Position numbers and translations under genes: made by a program. 64,000 nt of DNA. Origin: Chrysomallon squamiferum. Lineage: Eukaryota; Mollusca; Gastropoda; Neomphalida; Peltospiridae. This document shows positions 23,645-36,715 of the stretch, in pieces. The stretch is taken from contig CM022675.1 in assembly GCA_012295275.1 (NCBI GenBank), positions 14,966,963 through 15,030,962 on the forward strand, read 5' to 3'. A model generated the notes under the pieces. That model did no database searches and had not been told where the DNA came from. It saw only the letters and a program-made list of their open reading frames with translations. The number at the start of each line of letters is the position of its first letter. Within the stretch, counting starts at the first letter, position 1.

Positions 23645-25235
23645 CCCACCAAAATAAACCAACAAAAAACCAACAAAAACAACTAGACTAATTTAATTAT
23701 TGTAATAGTTATCGAACTGCTGGTACTTATAATTATTTATTTATTTATTGTTTATTTAAAAAAAAAATATGTTAAAGTGTGTTTAAAGGAAACTACTGAC
23801 TGTAAGTTAGTGAACAGTATTATTATACTGACAAACGCGTGAAAGTGGTTATGAGTCAAAGTCAGTGAGCTGAATAATTTATCAAAGAAGATTTTTGATA
23901 GACAGTATCAGCTGTTATTTATGAGAGATAAAAACACGCTTTTTATGATGACACCGCTGAATAATTCTTACGTATATCGTATATTTTTTTGGCAACAACA
24001 AATAATAATGATAAAATAAAATTTAAAAATGCTAATTAAAGAGACCCAGTTTATCAGTTGTCTAAAATTTAATAAAGAAATAATATAAACATTATGTATT
24101 AGAATAATCTGTTGCACTGATTTAAAATTATGTACCACAGACTACAAACGTTGTAACAGCCGGCAAAAAACATTATATAGCAACTAATACACAGGCACAG
24201 TTATAGCAAACCTACACCAAATTACAAACAAAACAGAAATAATAAGTTTTCACGAACCGAATAATGTCAGAATGCTATAGAGAGAGAGATAGAAAGAGAT
24301 AGAGAAAAAACAACAACTATTAAATCAAATTCAGAATTTCAGTGAATAAATAATGACGGCCATTTATAATATATATTGAGATAAATAAAGATGAAAAATA
24401 TAAAATTCATAAATGTAATTTACAGTTTAATATTAATTAATACAAAATACAAATTTCTTTAATAATTATTTTTAATGATTATATCTAAGTGTTTGTTAGC
24501 TTTTAAGTATCATGATGATGATTTTCTAAAACAATAACAACAACAACGACAACACCACCATCACCAACAACAATAATAATAATAGTGATAGTAATAATAA
24601 TGCGAAAAAGAAGAAGAAGAAGAAGAAAAATACGAAAACAATAGCAATAAAAATGGTAGTGGTCGTTGTAAATGTTGTAGTAATAGCAGAGTAGAACTGG
24701 TAGGGAAACTAGCAGTGGTAGTAAGAAAGGTACTAGAAGCAGGAGTAATAGAATAATAAATTAAAGATAAAAAGAAAACAGTATATTTGTATAGTAATTT
24801 ATTTTACTGATTGCACCAAAAGCATATTTTACTTTTTATCTCTAGTACAAATGTAAGAACAGAAATATATATATATAGAAAAAGGGTATTAGAGTGAGAC
24901 ATCACTAGACAAACACAGACAGTCGGTTTCAGGATTAACTTTGATTGTCGGACTGGTAAACTTTCTCTTTGATGTTACAACTAATATTAATACGTTTAGT
25001 TATTGTTTTAGTTATTTCTCTACAAGATTAACATAATTATAGCTTTATAAGTTTTTATTTTTATTTCTTCTTTAAATGTGTGATTATATATATAATTAAA
25101 AAATAAAAATAATTGTAATAATAATAAATAAATATTTAAAATTAATAAAACTAACTAAATAAAAAAGATTTAAAAAATAAAAGAGAAATAAGTAATAATA
25201 TAGACCGTTTGACGGATTCAAATTATGAATATAAT
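23351..25235. other. AT-rich intergenic DNA with short repeats
   Basis: (AAT)n at 23602-23642, AAC and AAG triplets near 24534-24630. No gene recognised. Confidence 0.6.
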
Positions 25236-25243
25236 AATAGCTA

Positions 25244-25246
25244 TAG

Positions 25247-25287
<41 letters not shown>

Positions 25288-25361
25288 ACAACATCATCAT
25301 CGACGACCCAATCAAAAAAACATCAATACAATAGCAGTAAAAAACAACAAACAATATATGC

Positions 25362-25407
<46 letters not shown>

Positions 25408-25410
25408 TTA
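25244..25410. repeat. (ATC)n, (TA)n and (GTAT)n microsatellites
   Basis: Sixteen or so ATC/TCA triplets (poly-Ser when read as +), then (TA)n, then GTAT tetranucleotides. Confidence 0.93.
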
Positions 25411-26856
25411 TATAAAGTTACTAAAAGCATGGTTTGTGTTATTAACCAAAATATTTTTTGGTAAAAGCGCAAAGAAATAATGATAAATATTATACACAGT
25501 TAATATGAGTATTTTTAAAACTAATGTTTGTAATTTGTTAATTTAGTGAATAGTAAGAAGAAATAATGTCAGTATTTCACTATATTTTAGCTAAAAGCAT
25601 ATAATATTATTTTATGTCATTATTTCAAGTTCATTTTCTTTAGAGAACTCAAATAAATCAACGATAAATTTTTTTAATATTTTCAGTTCTTTATTCTCTA
25701 ATAAACTGATTATAGTTGTAACTTTATCACATTTTCTAAGAGTGCTATACGCATTGTTATTTTCAAAATACAAAATCCAGAAACAAACAAACACAAAAAA
25801 GAAAAAGAAATTAAAAAAACATTAAATAACTTGACTGCAACAGTATAAGAAAGAAAATAAAATACGATAAAAATTCAATATTTTCTGGAAATCTTCTGAA
25901 AAGAATAACGTTACAAAACATTAAAAAAATAAAAAATAAATAAAATAAAATAAAATAACAGAAATAAAATAAAATAAAATAAAAATAGAAATAAAATAAA
26001 ATAAAAATAGAAATAAAATAAAATGAAATAAAGCGAAGTAAAGTAAAATAAAATAAAATCAATGAAATTGAAAATATCTAAACAAATAGATATAAAAAGT
26101 TAAACAGAAGTTAAAATTAAAAACTAAATAATGTAAAAAAAAAAAAAAAAAAAAAGAAAGAGATATCCAAAACAAAAACCATACAAACACACAAATAAAT
26201 AAATAAATAAATTGTATTGTCCTGTCCTTTATATAAAGGCATTAGCTTTGTATTAAATTAAATTTAAATAAACTATTATAATGTACATACATTTTATATC
26301 TAATAAACACATTTAAGATTAGTGAAAATACATGTAACAGTTCACAACAGTTCTTAAATAAAAACTAACGAATAATTTCTGTAAAAGATTAAAACCTAGC
26401 TGAAACAAAAGTAATTTAAACTTTAATTTTTATTTCATTTTGTTGTTTTGTTTTATTGTTTATTCTATCTGTATTTTTCTCGACCATTTTCGTTCCTTTT
26501 AATCAGTTACGGTTGCTATTTCATCATTAACTTTTGTATGAAAAATGTGGAAGATTTTTAAATAATATCTGCTTTATGGTCCTTTATCATTGGAAATTAT
26601 TTTTATAAACATTTACCTTTTGATTTAAGAAAATAAAAATGAATAATTTATCGAGCATGTAAATATAAAAGAGAAAAACAAATCGTTATGTTCAGTTCTT
26701 TTGAGGCGATTTACAATTTATTCATTTACTTTACATATATATATTAAATTATTATTTATCATGCTTAAATCAATCCACATTCTGTTCTCTTTTTAATATA
26801 GAGATTTAATATTTTTAATATATAAATAATTTATGTGTTCATTTATCATCTTGATA

Positions 26857-26891
<35 letters not shown>

Positions 26892-27090
26892 ATAGTCGTG
26901 AACAGTTAAAATAAATTATAATAATGAATACATTTATACAGACCTATACAGTACGGCATTACAGTATAAAGATAAATCGAATACTAACACTTAACTCTAT
27001 GTTATTATTATTATTATTATTATTCATGCATGCAGAATTAGAATTAGAATTTTAATAAATTAAAATATACATGCACAGTGATATATATAT
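25411..27090. other. AT-rich intergenic DNA with AAAAT and AAAT repeats
   Basis: (AAAAT)n drift at 25925-26060, A20 near 26135, (AAAT)n at 26858-26894, (ATT)n at 27002-27024. No gene recognised. Confidence 0.65.
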
Positions 27091-27093
27091 AGG

Positions 27094-27096
<3 letters not shown>

Positions 27097-27168
<72 letters not shown>
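27097..27168. repeat. (AG)36 microsatellite
   Basis: Uninterrupted AG dinucleotides followed by an A run. Confidence 0.97.
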
Positions 27169-27173
<5 letters not shown>

Positions 27174-27229
27174 AAAAAAATTTAAAAATAATAAAATAAT
27201 CCTCTAGATAATTTTACCAATACAGAAAT

Positions 27230-27800
27230 CTGATAAAAACCTAAAATATCACTGGTTGTTTCCAGAATGGTGAACCACTCCACATGCGAGATGAATTTCA
27301 ACCAACACATCCGAAAAATGAATACTCTCCCAAGTACAATGTACCATTTTTTACTTAATACTGAGCGTATGGAGTTTTGAAGATAACAGACAAAGATGTT
27401 TCCAAGTCAAGAGAAAATCACAGAATGAAATTAATTTTAGCTTTGAACTGTTAAATTCGGGCATTTAGCTTATTTTACACTAATAAATGCGTGAATTACA
27501 ATCACACTATATTTTGTCGATCAAAATAACAATTTTACTTGGAGAATACCAATTTTGTTTCATTATCCAGACTTATTTTGCAGGGTAATAAACAGGGGAC
27601 TCGGATATTTTGTGTAATCATGTACAACATTTTATTGTGTTTTGCCGAACACAGCCGCTAAACACAGAGAAATTCATGAAAATTGGTTGAATTACACAAA
27701 ACATTAGACTTAATCATCATTTACTCAAATACTTTTCTCCATGTGACGTTTACAAGATTATACGGGTGCTCAATATTTACTGAAATTTCTATCTCAATAT
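27230..27800. promoter_or_regulatory. Long repeat-free block, candidate regulatory DNA
   Basis: About 570 bases of complex sequence, unusual in this repeat-laden interval. Homeodomain-type words include GAAATTAATTTTAG (27427-27440), GTGAATTACAATC and GAATTACACAAAAC. No coding frame longer than a few dozen codons. Confidence 0.3.
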
Positions 27801-27880
27801 AATATCATTTTATGTCGTTGTGTGAAGTTGCTTTTTTTTCAGTGTGCATATGCATGAATATATTTATACTTTATGCTAGG

Positions 27881-27882
<2 letters not shown>

Positions 27883-27961
<79 letters not shown>
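27883..27961. repeat. (TA)n(TG)32 microsatellite
   Basis: TA units switching to an uninterrupted TG tract (27898-27961). Confidence 0.96.
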
Positions 27962-27963
<2 letters not shown>

Positions 27964-28320
27964 TTATTAATGTTAAAGACACAGAAAATGTAGAACATTT
28001 AAATTTACAAATAATATTATTTTATTATTATGTTATCTGTCTGTCTGTCTGTACCTCCAGCAGTCTTTTTATTTATGTTCATGTTTTTGTTACCATTGTC
28101 ATATTGTTTTCTAAATTTAGACGATATTAAATTATTTTGAATATCTTAACAGCAATAAATGTATTATTTTGAATGCAACTTGAATAAATAATATACGTAC
28201 ACACACGCACATACAAACACGTTATATATTTTTACACAATTTTATACGTGTAGATAAAATACTACACAGATATAAAATCTGGCTATTTTACTCAAATATA
28301 TTTACTGAAACTGTAGCGAA

Positions 28321-28503
28321 ATGTCAGACCCGTATAATAAGAAACAAGGGCTCTGTGTATCTGTGGTGGAAGCTAAGTCAATTATGTGTGATTATTGTCT
28401 ATTACCGAGGAAATTACATCTGGGTAATTACTGTGATAAATGTCACGTATTAGATGTAGTTATCTTTGCCATTTACAGACAATATGCTATTGCAGAATTC
28501 TAG
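28321..28503 (+). other. Unexplained 60-codon frame with two CxxC pairs
   Basis: ATG to TAG, with product starting MSDPYNKKQG. It contains CDYC, then 14 residues further CDKC, the spacing of a four-cysteine zinc-ribbon-like unit. I recognise no family. The flanks are AT-rich and there is no convincing splice or poly(A) context, so it may be chance within a conserved non-coding block (28250-28560). Not asserted as a gene. Confidence 0.15.
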
Positions 28504-28560
28504 TACATGCTGGTGGTGGTTAACAAACCAAAATTTTAACCATCAACATTTTGTTATTGT

Positions 28561-29880
28561 TGCAAGTAAACATGATAAAAAATATTATTACCTTACGATA
28601 GGTTTATATGAATAAAATATAAAAAGAACAAAAGCAAGTGAAAAGTTATATAAAATGAAATTAAAATAATAAAGTCTAAAGTTAAAAAGAAAATGTGTAA
28701 AATGGAAATTAAACAAACGATGTCTCACTGTCTACAACGACTCAAAAGCAAATTTTAAAAGTATTATGAGTTATATTACATTAAAAAAAAGTTATACAAA
28801 AAAAAAAAATAAATAAAATATAAAAATGTATAATTAGTTTCTGGACACTGGTCAAGTCTATTATTCCCTCCTGCTAAGATCACGTAAAACAAAGAAAACA
28901 AGAACACATTTGTTTTGAGACAATATCTTTATTAAAGAATTAATTACATTTTATATGATTTCTCATTTCTTAAAAAGACGAAAAATATTTTGATGTAAAC
29001 ATCAGAATAAGATTAGAGGGAGGAAAGAGTAAAAAATGAAGAATCCTCAGTGATATGATAAAAGTTAAAACGCTGTTCACAGAACAGCGGAATATTTTTA
29101 TTTGTAGTGAAATTCACGTCATCTTCAAAGGCATGTCCATAACAATATGACGCAACACCTAATTTCACAAAATCGTCAAGTCATTTTTATCTCTTATTTT
29201 ATTTTTTCTGTAAAAAATAATGAAAAGAGAAATTCAGCATTAATAAATTTTTTTCTTTTTTTTTCTTGGAAAACCAGAAGCAGGTACATAAGACATTATT
29301 ATTCTAAATCTGTGTTAGTATTGCGAGACTGTTTCTTCTTCTTCTTAATGTTGTTGTGCTGCTCTTCTTTTAACTGTGTCCGACATACACTGAAAAAATA
29401 AAATAAAATAAAAATCAGTAAGCTAACATGATATAGTGGCGGGTTATCATTAAATGAAGTAATGAAGTGTTCTCTGTATAACTGATATAATAGAAAATGA
29501 TAAGTTTGTCATAATATGATGTAAATAAATAAAACTGTCTACCAATTGCTTTCATAATTTACGATAACAAAAACCTACACAACCAGTAATTTTGTTGTCA
29601 ACATAGTGAAATAATTATTTTACGTTTTTAAACATTCGTAAATATTTTATGACAGTCGTAGTGTTATATGTGAGTAGTTTTTAGATTTAATACAGATATC
29701 AACCTTTAATTAGCCACCTAAGAACGGCAGTAGTAATTATACATTTTTACCTTGTCTACGATAACAATTCGTCTAAAATGTGTGTTCTAGGAATTATTTA
29801 GACATAAAGTTTTTATATCACAGACGAAAAAAGGACAAATTCCAATTTACAATATTGTAACAATCATTTGTGTTGTTACT
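28561..29880. other. AT-rich intergenic DNA
   Basis: A-rich sequence. No gene recognised. Confidence 0.55.
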
Positions 29881-30335
29881 GCATCTCTTTGTCATCTCAC
29901 TCACTTTGATGTGAGACCGCACGAGGACAGACAGCGCTTCCCGCCATGTTTCTCTAAAGCAGGTAAACTTACCTGTCCCGGCCTTCCCACTCAGCCGAGA
30001 AGTCGCCGCAGTTTCGTAAGATCGCATTCAACCATTGATTCAGCCACCCTGATATTCTCACCTGCTTCACGACCAAACACGCCCTGCGTAGAGAAACCCG
30101 CAGAGCAGGAACGAACCGTTTGCGCAACCACAAATATCTTGTATTGAATTCCTGACCAGAGTTACGCAGTTTTTTACTTTCTTTGTGAATGGCGCGAATG
30201 CAGGCAGGTTGATGGCGTTTTCGACGTCACAGACCTCACAAAGCCCGGCGAGTGAGGAACGTGTAAGCAATCTGCAAAACGCGTTCAGCAGAACGTCACA
30301 TAACAAGTTATTACCACACATTGCATAATACTCAT
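29880..30335. promoter_or_regulatory. CpG-rich island with perfect 7-base palindrome and a consensus - strand splice donor
   Basis: About 450 bases of clearly GC-richer sequence. CAGGTAAACTTACCTG at 29960-29975 has perfect 7-base arms (CAGGTAA/TTACCTG), containing two facing Snail/ZEB-type E2-boxes. Read on the - strand it also gives GGGACAG|GTAAGT, a full-consensus splice donor, preceded by a stop-free GC-rich stretch. It could therefore be a 5' exon of an unrecognised - strand transcript. Frames on both strands match no known family. Confidence 0.35.
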
Positions 30336-30820
30336 ATTGGTATCAATCAAATTTGATAGTTCATCCATCCTTCCATCCATCCATTCAGCTATCCATTTAT
30401 TAATTTACACATCCATCTGTCTATCCATCCAACCGAGAAAATAAATATACGTAAAACAATTATAAAAATATAACAGGATTGCTGTAATCTATATAAATAG
30501 GGTCCCCTTTTTTTTTCTTCAGAAATGAAGTACTTGATTTCGAAAATCCTTGAACTAAACATGTAGTTTTACTTAAATGTTGAAAATTGTATCTGTATGT
30601 ATTTTAAACTAGCAGATCTTAATATAATAAACAACAAAAGAAATAAAAGATTATTTTATTATAGGTTTATATTTGGTATTGTTAAAATACAAACTTTTAA
30701 TGTATAATTGGCAATTTCGTTTTACTTTCTTTAACTGCATTTTTCACGTCTAAGTCTGTTGATATTGCTCACGTTCTTACACTCAAAACACGAAAAACTA
30801 TAATTAGCTGTGTTTGTGTT
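30336..30820. other. AT-rich intergenic DNA with a CATC repeat
   Basis: (CATC)n near 30363-30435. No gene seen. Confidence 0.6.
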
Positions 30821-31400
30821 GTCAGTGTGTTTAATGTGTGTGTGGAGGTGACGCTGCACTACGGAGGCGACGAGGATACCACACCATGCAGAGACAACCG
30901 AGATCAAGCCAAGTTTTGGTTGGTTTTTATTTTCCCTAAAATTGAAAAAAAAAAAGAATATATATATATATTAAAATGACGAAAGCAGGTTTCTACTTCT
31001 ATCGAGTTTAAACGCGACAGAAAGACACGTGACGTCACCACGTTGTACGCGGACAGATACAACAAAACACATGGTTGAATGTTGGAGTTTTACAGCGTAA
31101 TAACAGGTATTGGTGTTCTCTTCATGACGGGCTGTAATTTCGGATTGCAGGTTTGGCGAAGACAGTGTCTGGAAAACGTCCTCCATCATTTTTCTTGCGT
31201 TACTGAAACCGACCTGTGTTGTGACTGACTCTAATGTCGTTAAGACGCCATTATTTGACAATGAAGAACTTAAACAGACGTTGTCGCTGGCCACGTGGGA
31301 CTACAAAACATCTGTGGTGGTCACTGTGGGCTGAACCGCAGTCAGTGGATTCCACGTCAAAGAGTGAAATCACAAAATCAAATTATCCACAGAAATAAAA
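30820..31400. promoter_or_regulatory. Complex GC-richer island
   Basis: Unique sequence with CpGs, including ACGTGACGTCACCACG near 31026-31041 (CRE palindrome TGACGTCA at 31030-31037). A - strand open stretch (31294-30971) lacks an ATG start and family resemblance. Confidence 0.35.
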
Positions 31401-31478
31401 ACATCCTCGTTTTCCAATTTAATTACGTTACAAATCTGAGAATTCTTGTGTGCTACTACTTTATTTACTTCGCTGTGG

Positions 31479-31479
31479 G

Positions 31480-31565
<86 letters not shown>

Positions 31566-31660
31566 GTTCTTGTTGTTGCTATTATTTTTTATTATTATGT
31601 TACTACTATTACTACTATTACATTATTATTATTATTATTATTGTTGTTGGTTCTGCTGTT
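31479..31660. repeat. (TTTA)n followed by (TTA)n array
   Basis: TTTA tetranucleotides (about 31482-31519), pure ATT triplets to about 31564, then imperfect triplets. Three overlapping + frames of 70-135 codons are entirely repeat-driven. Confidence 0.95.
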
Positions 31661-31739
31661 AATAGTATTGTTGCTTCAGTTGTTTTGTTGTTCCTACTGT
31701 AATGAGCCTACGAATTGTTTCTGTTACATTTAATAATAA

Positions 31740-32420
31740 AGACATTATAAATTGAAATGCACTAAATAATGTGGGTTTGCTGCCAGGAAATCGACTGTAG
31801 AAAACTGATATTTTAATTGAAAATGATGTGAATATCACTCACTATAAATATTACACAACTCGAGGACCAGCTTTTACGAATCTCAGAAAAATGTTCCAGT
31901 ATTGAAAAGTCACTGCACAGGGAGAGAGGGAGCAGCCATGTAGCGGTAATGAAACTTGAACTGAACAAAATTGCAGGAAATTATAGAAAATTACCCTCGA
32001 TTATATCTGACATTTTGATATCTGAGTTATATTTCCTGCAGACATGAATTGTGGTCGATTCTGAAATCAAGCATCCCAATCCTGCCTTTCTTGTTTCGCT
32101 TCTGCATATTTATGTGCATTTTAATGTGCATTTTTATTTTCATTAAATAAATATCATAGAGCCAGCGTTTAAAATAATCTACATGCAATGAATAATCAAT
32201 TATCAGTATAATATCAGATTTGAAAGTGTTGAATACAAGTGTGTTTATGTCTCATAAAGTTTGAAATGGCCAAAACCAGTTTGTGTATTTGTATGTACAA
32301 TACCGGAGTTAGTGTGTGCAGGTGCAGTTGTTTGAAATGTGTACAATTAATGTGCACAATATCGGTATGTTTGTATTCCTAATTCTTCATCGCCCATTGA
32401 GGATATTTTTTTAAAACGGA
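31740..32420. promoter_or_regulatory. Repeat-poor block with a 10-base inverted repeat
   Basis: Complex sequence at 31740-32110. TGCAGGAAAT at 31972-31981 and ATTTCCTGCA at 32031-32040 form perfect inverted arms with a 49-base loop. No coding frame. Confidence 0.25.
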
Positions 32421-33291
32421 TTTATTTTCTCCAAACTATTTATTCATATAGGAGATTTAAAAAATATATTTATACAACTTATAATCAAGTACATTAAATG
32501 TACCAAACATACGTATTTAACTGTTCATTATAAAAACAATATTTTTAATATAGCCGTGATATTTCTTAGATTAATCCATCTTACGTGTGTCGTTTTCATA
32601 ATACTAACTGTCAAAATATTCTTTGTTTCAATTACAAATTAGTTTCCTAGTTGTTTCCAGAATTTAACAGTTCAAAAATCCTCTTCAAAGTTATGGAAAC
32701 AATTCTCAGTAAGTTTTATTGCAATATGTTAACTTTTCTTCTTCTGACGTAATCTCTAAAATGATTCCACTGACAATTAATTTCTGCAATAGAAAACACC
32801 ATGCGACAGTTGTCTTATAAAATTATCATCTAGCTAGAATTCAGAATTTAACCTTACAAATATACTTTCATTTTCACTCTTATTTTTTATTGGTAATTGC
32901 TGTAGTAGAATATAACGGTAAAGAAAAACATTTTGAATAATACAGAATTGTTCGTAAAACCGTAAAGCAGATAAAAATTATGGTGGTATTGAAAACATTT
33001 TAATTAAGAAGTCTAAAAGGTAAATTAATATCCTCACAAAGAAAATAATCGCTAAACGTATTTCCCCATTTACGTTTGCAACAATTAATAATTACGAAAA
33101 AGTAAAACAAGAAACAAAAAAAGTTTAAAATGAAATAAAATAAAATAAAATAAAATAAAATAAATACATATAAGACACAGACCACACTAAACCAACGTAA
33201 AAATAAAAATAAAAAACCCAAAACAACAAACAACAAACCAGTAAAAAAGAAATTTAATTTAAGAACTAACAAATTAAAAAAAAAGTAACAC

Positions 33292-33343
<52 letters not shown>

Positions 33344-34215
33344 AAATTTATGCACATAAGTTAACATCATAAAAAATAGTAACAGATACAAAAATGAAAA
33401 TGACACAGAGGAAAAAAGAATTTGAGTGAAAAAGAGAAAGAAAGAACACGAAAGAGAGAGAAAACATATATAGGAAGAAAAAAGGTAAAAGTGTTATTTT
33501 TGTCTATTAAAAACAAACATCAAAACTATGTCAAATAAAAAATTTAGTTTATTTAAGTAAATATAAAATAATATTATTAACTAAAGATGATAATTAACAC
33601 AACCTATATTTGAATAGAAGTAATTTACATTAATAACAGACAAAATATCAGGTTATCGAACAAACTGCAAAACTATTCAATATTTATGCATTACAAGACG
33701 TTAGTTTTAATCAATATATTTTAACAGTGAATTGTGTTTTATCAAAGAAGACAGCCATCTTTAAATAAAATATCTTTATAATGCAGCGAATAATAATAAT
33801 AATATTAATAATAATAATAATAATAATAATAACAACAACAACAACATCAACAACAGCAACAGCGGCAGCTGTAGCAGTAACAGCAACAACAACAGCATTG
33901 ACAGCAATAACAAAAGCGGCAATAATTCTGATGATGAGGATAAAAAGAAATATATTATAAAATTACAATAAATATATGGAAACATTTTAATATAAGACGA
34001 ATTTTTTACGATAATTATAACAAGTTTCTGTAATCTGAAATTATTTTTGTTGTAATATTAATTATTACATATGCCTAAGTCAGTTTGTATGCATGTGTGT
34101 ATGATGCGTGCGTGTGTATGTGTATGTATGTATGTATGTATGTATGAAAATGCATTTGAGAGTGCTTAACAATCGTAATCAGTTAGAAAAAAAGAAAAAA
34201 GAAACACGTTTCCTC
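32421..34215. other. AT-rich intergenic DNA with AAAAT and AAT repeats
   Basis: (AAAAT)n at 33130-33165, (AAT)n at 33294-33342, AAT/AAC triplets at 33788-33850, (GTAT)n at 34118-34145. No gene. Confidence 0.65.
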
Positions 34216-34218
34216 AAA

Positions 34219-34341
<123 letters not shown>

Positions 34342-34419
34342 AAAAAAGAACATGATAAGTTACAATGAAGATAATTATGCTCATTAAACATTGGTGAAAA
34401 TAATTTATCGAGTGTTTAT

Positions 34420-34760
34420 CGTAAAACGAGTTCGTGTGTTCATGCCGTAATATCATCGACTAACGTTTATCTGTTTGACTTGCTTCGCTAAGTCGAACCA
34501 ATTAGATTGATTTACACACAGCTTGTTTTCCTTTATGTAAACACAACACAGTAATCGTAAATTACAAATACAAACGAAGGCTGAAGATGGGAGGAAGGAA
34601 GCGGCTACTGATATGCATAAACTTAATGACGTCGACTGAGTAGAAATAAGATAATTTTTTTCAGTAAACAGCAAATTCAGGAATACTGAGAATGCTTGGT
34701 TTTTCACAGACAGGAAGTGTTATACGTTACACTGAATGTACACATTTTAATTTTGAGGCT
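34420..34760. promoter_or_regulatory. Complex block with forkhead and CRE-type sites
   Basis: Perfect forkhead word TGTAAACA at 34536-34543, CCAATTAGATTGATT near 34498-34512, and ATGACGTCGAC near 34626-34636. No coding frame. Confidence 0.33.
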
Positions 34761-35285
34761 GTCACTGATTATAAAGTACATCTTCATATGAAATGAAGTT
34801 CGTTACATTTTGTAATTTATAATGATTACCTGTAAACTATTTTTGTAAATTATTTCAATAATTAACTGATTTTTAACTTTACAATGTTTCTGTTTTATTT
34901 CAGGTGTGAGTAAAATGTAATGTATAATTGTATATTCTATATATACTATATTCTACTATATTATATAAAGTAATATAATAATACATAATGTAAGATACTA
35001 TTATAATATTGTAATGTGGTTTCTTATTGTATTACTACTTTTACTTTCATTACTACTACTTCTGCTGCTTTGCTACTACAGTAACTACTACTGAAACCTC
35101 TTTTTTCATCATTATGATAATTTATATTTTTTATTTTCTCTTCGTTTTCTTCCAGTTCTTCTTCTTCTTCTTCTTCTTCTTCTTATTATTATTATTTTTA
35201 AAAGTCACTTAGTCTGGGTATGAAGTAACTATGTGACACATCTGATGAAAATGATTTTGATACAGACTGACAGTTTTCGTATTCA
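34761..35285. other. AT-rich DNA with TTC triplet tract
   Basis: (TTC)n at about 35157-35183. No gene. Confidence 0.6.
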
Positions 35286-35760
35286 TTGAAGAACTTGGTT
35301 GGGTGAAGAAACACGTGAACTGTCGTCTGGGCTGCTAGCTGTACGCCAGGGCGAGACACGCCCGCTTGCTAAAGAAACCGCGGGGACTGACGCCAGGTCT
35401 CCACGTGACGTTCACGACTCGCCACAGGTGAATGGAGCAGGTAGACGGTGTTGTGTGCGTCGTGGCAGGGGGCGCTCCACTCTTTAGTTCACTCTTTAAT
35501 GGGACGGCCTTTTCTCCTTCCATTTCTCTGGTTTGTTGATATTCAGTCTTTCACCGGCCCTGCACCCAGTTCTCCCCGCACGTTTTCTCTTGAAGAAACC
35601 CTTGAGTGAAATGTCGACTTTGTTACAGCCTGGCTTTATTAGGTTGATTTAATCGTGGAATCAGTGTTAGCAATCTGGTGAAAACCAAATTAGCTTGATC
35701 AATGTTTTAAAGAGATTATTTTTATTCCTCAGTGATTTCAACCACTCTGCGGAGAAACGA
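35285..35760. promoter_or_regulatory. CpG-rich island with a CTCF-like core
   Basis: Highly CpG-rich for this window, with overlapping E-box/bZIP words CCACGTGACGTTCACG near 35400-35415. GCAGGGGGCGCT at 35465-35476 matches the CTCF core. Open frames on both strands are a composition effect. Confidence 0.42.
35465..35476 (+). promoter_or_regulatory. CTCF-like binding site (core on + strand)
   Basis: GCAGGGGGCGCT is the central 12 bases of the CTCF motif. The upstream CCA is replaced by GTG, so it fits less fully than the site at 10651. The + orientation points towards Dlx. Confidence 0.45.
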
Positions 35761-35944
35761 TACATACAAATATTTTATTATATTAGAATTTTAGTTTTCT
35801 ACCTGCATGACGGTTATTGAAATTAACAAGGGATATTTTAGAATATAGATTTAGCAGCGATTTATAACGTTATTTATTTGTTACTGCTGTAGACCATTTG
35901 GGTTATTTCCAATTTAAGTAAATGTTAGTTTGCTTTCTTTAAAA

Positions 35945-36026
35945 CCCCCCCACACACACACACACACACACATACATATATATACACATATATATATATA
36001 TATATATATACATATACATTTTCATT

Positions 36027-36062
<36 letters not shown>

Positions 36063-36085
36063 CACATACATACATACACACAGAC
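35945..36085. repeat. Compound CA/TA/CATA microsatellite
   Basis: (CA)n, (TA)n, then CATATA and CATA units. Confidence 0.93.
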
Positions 36086-36426
36086 ACATGGTATTTTAGA
36101 ACGTATGTCATGGTATATGCTAGGAACACCAACTATTCCTGTGACGTCAGTGAACATACAGGTAATTCATGCGGTAAAAATCAATACGATTTCTTCGATT
36201 ACCTTTCAAAATAATAAAATTCCTGAAATGTTTTTCAACGCAAATTACAAATATAAATGAACAATTTTCTCTAAATTACAGGAACAGGTGATAAAATTCA
36301 TCTCTCTCTCTTTCCTTTTACTTTGTTGTCTTGTCATCACTTCACTTTTATTATGACAACATTAAAAATTAAGAGCAAAAAGGTAATAAATAAATAAATA
36401 AATAAATAAACAATTTGTTGTTTTTT

Positions 36427-36715
36427 AGATTCAAGTGAATAGACGTATCTAATTTATAACTGATTTACGGTTTTGTAAATGTGATGGTTTAAACTTATGC
36501 AGTCTTACGTGTGATTAATTCAAAGCTGAGTTACACAGATAAATGTAGATTGATTCAAATTTGAGTATACAAATACAGTTATGTGTATTTGATTCAAAAC
36601 GGAATTATATATTTATGTGCGTAATTGATTTAAAGCTGGCCTATGCGGATGTAATGCACTTCATTCAAGGTAGAGTGGTACCGTTACCTGTGAACCTAAT
36701 TTAAAGTTATTGTTA
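36427..36715. repeat. Degenerate minisatellite, about 36-base period
   Basis: The anchor TTCAAA/TTTAAA preceded by GATT recurs at 36519, 36554, 36593, 36629, 36664 and 36700 (spacings 35, 39, 36, 35, 36). Earlier decayed units sit near 36430, 36464 and 36488. The better units read GATTnATTCAAAGCTGAGTT. Confidence 0.65.

Noticed and set aside
30971-31294. 107-codon - strand frame
   Set aside because: It opens with GTG rather than ATG, shows no family resemblance and lacks splice signals.
31295-31733. Three overlapping + frames of 70-135 codons
   Set aside because: Poly-Tyr/Leu/Ile translations of TTTA and ATT arrays.
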